Below, piece by piece: positions 61,601 to 64,000 of a stretch of 64,000 nucleotides of DNA (position 1 is the stretch's first letter; each line of letters starts with the position of its first letter). The notes beneath the pieces are model-generated. The model was given only the letters and a program-made list of their open reading frames with translations, was not told where the DNA came from and ran no database searches. Origin of the DNA: Erigeron canadensis (Eukaryota > Streptophyta > Magnoliopsida > Asterales > Asteraceae); the NCBI RefSeq assembly GCF_010389155.1, contig NC_057761.1:44440213-44504212 (forward strand), read 5' to 3'. The position numbers and the translations under genes are program-made.

Positions 61601-63301
61601 AAATATACATGACTCACAAAGTCAGAGAAATAAGATGCAAGAATTAAACTTACTATTTGTGCCCTTGGATGTGCTGCTGATCTGACTGCCAATGTGGAAG
61701 ATGGGCAAGTGTTGGCCACTTCTCTACTGTTGGATGACCTGATATTGTGATTATGGTTAAATTAGATCAAAATAACAAATCCAAAGGGAATGAAGAGAAG
61801 AGGAAGGGAACCATAAAGATCATCTAGGTTCTGAATCCAAAAGTAGTTAGAAGTTCGTATACAGGTCAGTATTTGCAAAACGATAAAATATTGTTCCATT
61901 TTGGATTTTATCAAATTACAACTTAATTTTTTCTTACCTAAGACCTTGAAAATTTTGTCGAGTTGATCAAGCTGAACAAGCAATAACACATATTAGAAAA
62001 GTCTACAATATGGAAAGATACTAATTTATTTTAACATCATAAAGAAACTTTTATCGAAAAGATACTAATGAGTTCAGCTATTTTGTTACCTGGAAAGGGT
62101 TTGGTGTGGCCTTTACTTCTTGTCCTTGAAACAATGGCTTCAATGTCAGAAGCTCCGCAAATATACAGCCAACGGCCCACATATCTAATAATATTCAGTA
62201 TGTTGTTTCAGAATCATTATAAGTTCATACCTAATATTACAACTAACAAAATAATTCTAGAAATATGGAAATGGTTTCCAAAACTCCGTACCAACGGCAC
62301 TAGTATAGTGCTTTCCCCCGAGGAGTAACTCTGGAGCACGATACCAAATAGTTACAACAACCTGCAAATAGTTATCACCACCAAGTAACATGTAGAAATT
62401 AGACCATACATATAATATCAAAAAATATATTTCAGATGTCACAGTAAATCCTAGCATAAGGTACAGCTCAAAGTTTTGTAAACAAATGCGATGAAAATAA
62501 ATTACTCTCATGGACAAGAAAATAGACAGATAAAAAATGTTATTATTAATGTTTAAATACTTTTACTCCCCTTAGTCTTTTTTTAGAAAGGTAAAATCTC
62601 ACAAATTCCACACAACTTTACTAAGTGTCCACTGTGATGACTTGAACCTACGACATACAGATTGATAGGTCATCACACATACCACATGAGCCAAAGCTCA
62701 AGGGTACAATCAAGGTTTGAGACTTTAGTTACCTACTTATGGAGCCAGATACTGCCATTAAGCTAAACAAAAGATACGCCATTGGTGCAATAAGCTCATC
62801 ATACTCAACAAGCATCCATATTGATATGTTACCAAGCAAAAATGATTTCAAGAAGCATTAGAATTGAACTTATATATTGCTTCTCACCCCATTATCGGAT
62901 AAAGGTTTCAGTGGAGCCTGATAGATTCTAGCAAGTCCAAAATCCGCAATTTTTACAACACCCTGCTCTTCTCCATCACCCATCACCTGGAAAAACAAGT
63001 AAATGTCAATATCCATTGGACCAAGTAATTAGCATTAAAATATCAATGATGACAAAAGATATAAAATCTAACCAAAATATTGGAGGGTTTAAGATCTCGA
63101 TGCATAATCCAGTTGCTGCATTTATTTTACTAAATGTAAGTGTTATACTCGTGATTATTATACTACCACAAGGAAGAGTTTGCCAAGTTTGACTTACCTA
63201 TGAAGATAATTTAGACCATTAAGCAACTGCCAAAGTATTGACTTCACAGTGTATTGGTTGATACCTTGGTTTACCTTGTCTCTATGATGTCTAATAATTT
63301 C
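58648..63301 (-). CDS. CDKE-1: cyclin-dependent kinase E (CDK8-type Mediator kinase), 3' portion
   Basis: Ser/Thr kinase of the Mediator CDK8 module, partnered by cyclin C, controlling RNA polymerase II transcription; the Arabidopsis orthologue is HEN3/CDKE;1. Exons, 5' to 3': 63301-63198, 63115-63073, 62986-62888, 62361-62292, 62184-62090, 61971-61938, 61738-61654, 61557-61480, 60958-60911, 60439-60407, 60212-60104, 59016-58801, 58710-58648; 1077 nt in phase, 358 residues. The visible part starts at EIIRHHRDK and has HRDLKPSN (catalytic loop), [50 protein letters not shown] and [11 protein letters not shown] Met/Gln/Pro-rich tail ends in KSRRF. CDKE kinases have the DNG segment where other CDKs have a phosphorylated Thr. 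The start, ATP-binding loop and cyclin-binding helix are to the right of the window. Confidence 0.93.
60853..60894. repeat. (GA)n microsatellite
   Basis: An interrupted GA run lies in a CDKE intron, 17 bp from the donor side of the exon ending at 60911. Confidence 0.85.
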
Positions 63302-64000
63302 CTGGTAGTTTCACACAAAAAGGTATGTCAAGAAGGTTAGCGACATGGTAAAAATATCTTAGAAAGTTTCATGCGTCAGAAGTCATATCACAATCATCAA
63401 ATCATGCAGTGAAGCAAAATCCGGCACTACGGAAATACTATGAATGGTACCAGTACCAAAATCTTGCATTGCAGACCTAAAAATCTAATAAGAAACATCA
63501 GAAAGGACATTAAAAATAGATACTTTACAGAATACAGCTGGGTCATTAAAAATAGATACTATGAATGGTACCAGTATCAAGTCAAGTGTACATTTCGAAG
63601 AAACACTGAGCATTTATATAGCAACCATGGATTAAAACAAGCTCAACTAGTTTTCGTTGAGATAGTTGTATTGGTCTTGGGAGTGTGGGTGTTAAAAGGG
63701 AGGTCATACAGATGGCCTGTTATGTGTATGCACTTAGTTTTTGTTGGCTAAGTCGTTATGTGGTCTTCCACGGCCTTATAATTGTAATGTTTTATCTTAT
63801 CATATTAAATATGCTGGGGTAAATTTTCCCTTTTGTCTCAAAAAAAAAAACCTCAACTAACATTTAAGTTAGAGTTTGCAACAACTATCATAACTCATAG
63901 GGAATGAAATGGCAAATGCCATTTGATTAAAACAAGCTTAAATAACATATAAATTATGTAATTCACAAACCATAGTAGTGACATAGACAAAGCATGCTCG
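63302..64000 (-). other. CDKE intron reaching the window edge
   Basis: No exon encoding the kinase N-lobe is visible upstream of 63301, so this is intronic. It contains a retroposed insertion at 63650-63851. Confidence 0.6.
63650..63851 (+). mobile_element. 5'-truncated LINE-like insertion with target duplication
   Basis: About 200 bp ending in a poly(A) run (63839-63850), flanked by CTCAACTA at 63642-63649 and 63852-63859. The 3' end contains GGCTAAGTCGTTATGTGGTC. It lies antisense to CDKE. Confidence 0.6.

Overview
This is a eudicot nuclear chromosome segment, and the protein sequences and repeats look most like an asterid. Every gene has many introns with canonical GT/AG junctions. The space between genes is very AT-rich and packed with short non-autonomous transposons. 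Nothing in it is bacterial, organellar or viral.

There are five protein genes. (1) 1214-15015, minus: complete gene for the DNA polymerase delta catalytic subunit (POLD1), 30 exons and 1084 residues, all exon phases closing in frame. (2) 26703-29849, plus: a divergent protein-disulfide-isomerase paralogue of 403 residues that lost the WCGHC site, the second catalytic domain and the ER-retention tail. (3) 42291-46709, plus: an intact classical PDI (510 residues, a-b-b'-a', two WCGHC sites, C-terminal KDEL), in the same orientation and evidently the source of (2). (4) 48832-50951, minus: a two-exon DOG1-domain protein of 290 residues. (5) 58648-63301 onward, minus: the last 358 residues of the Mediator kinase CDKE (CDK8-type), whose 5' exons lie beyond the right edge.

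Region by region: 1-1213 is POLD1 3' flank. 15.2-26.6 kb is a transposon field (Helitron-like elements, terminal-inverted-repeat elements, a Stowaway, a SINE and a MULE with 9-bp target duplications) that ends only 126 bp before the start codon of the degenerate PDI. 29.9-42.2 kb separates the two PDI copies. It holds nested insertions: a 2.3-kb solo LTR inside a MITE, a LINE tail inside a palindromic element, and a hAT MITE inside a SINE. It also holds a 55-bp tandem array and more Helitron-like elements. 46.7-48.8 kb is quiet. 51-58.6 kb carries nested Stowaways, a large foldback element and a possible relic of a phospholipase A2-like exon.

The genes do not form a pathway. The biological interest lies in the PDI pair, an intact enzyme and a decayed or repurposed tandem copy, and in the clear insertion histories of the elements between them. 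All gene models come from reading the sequence only; no transcript or database search was available.
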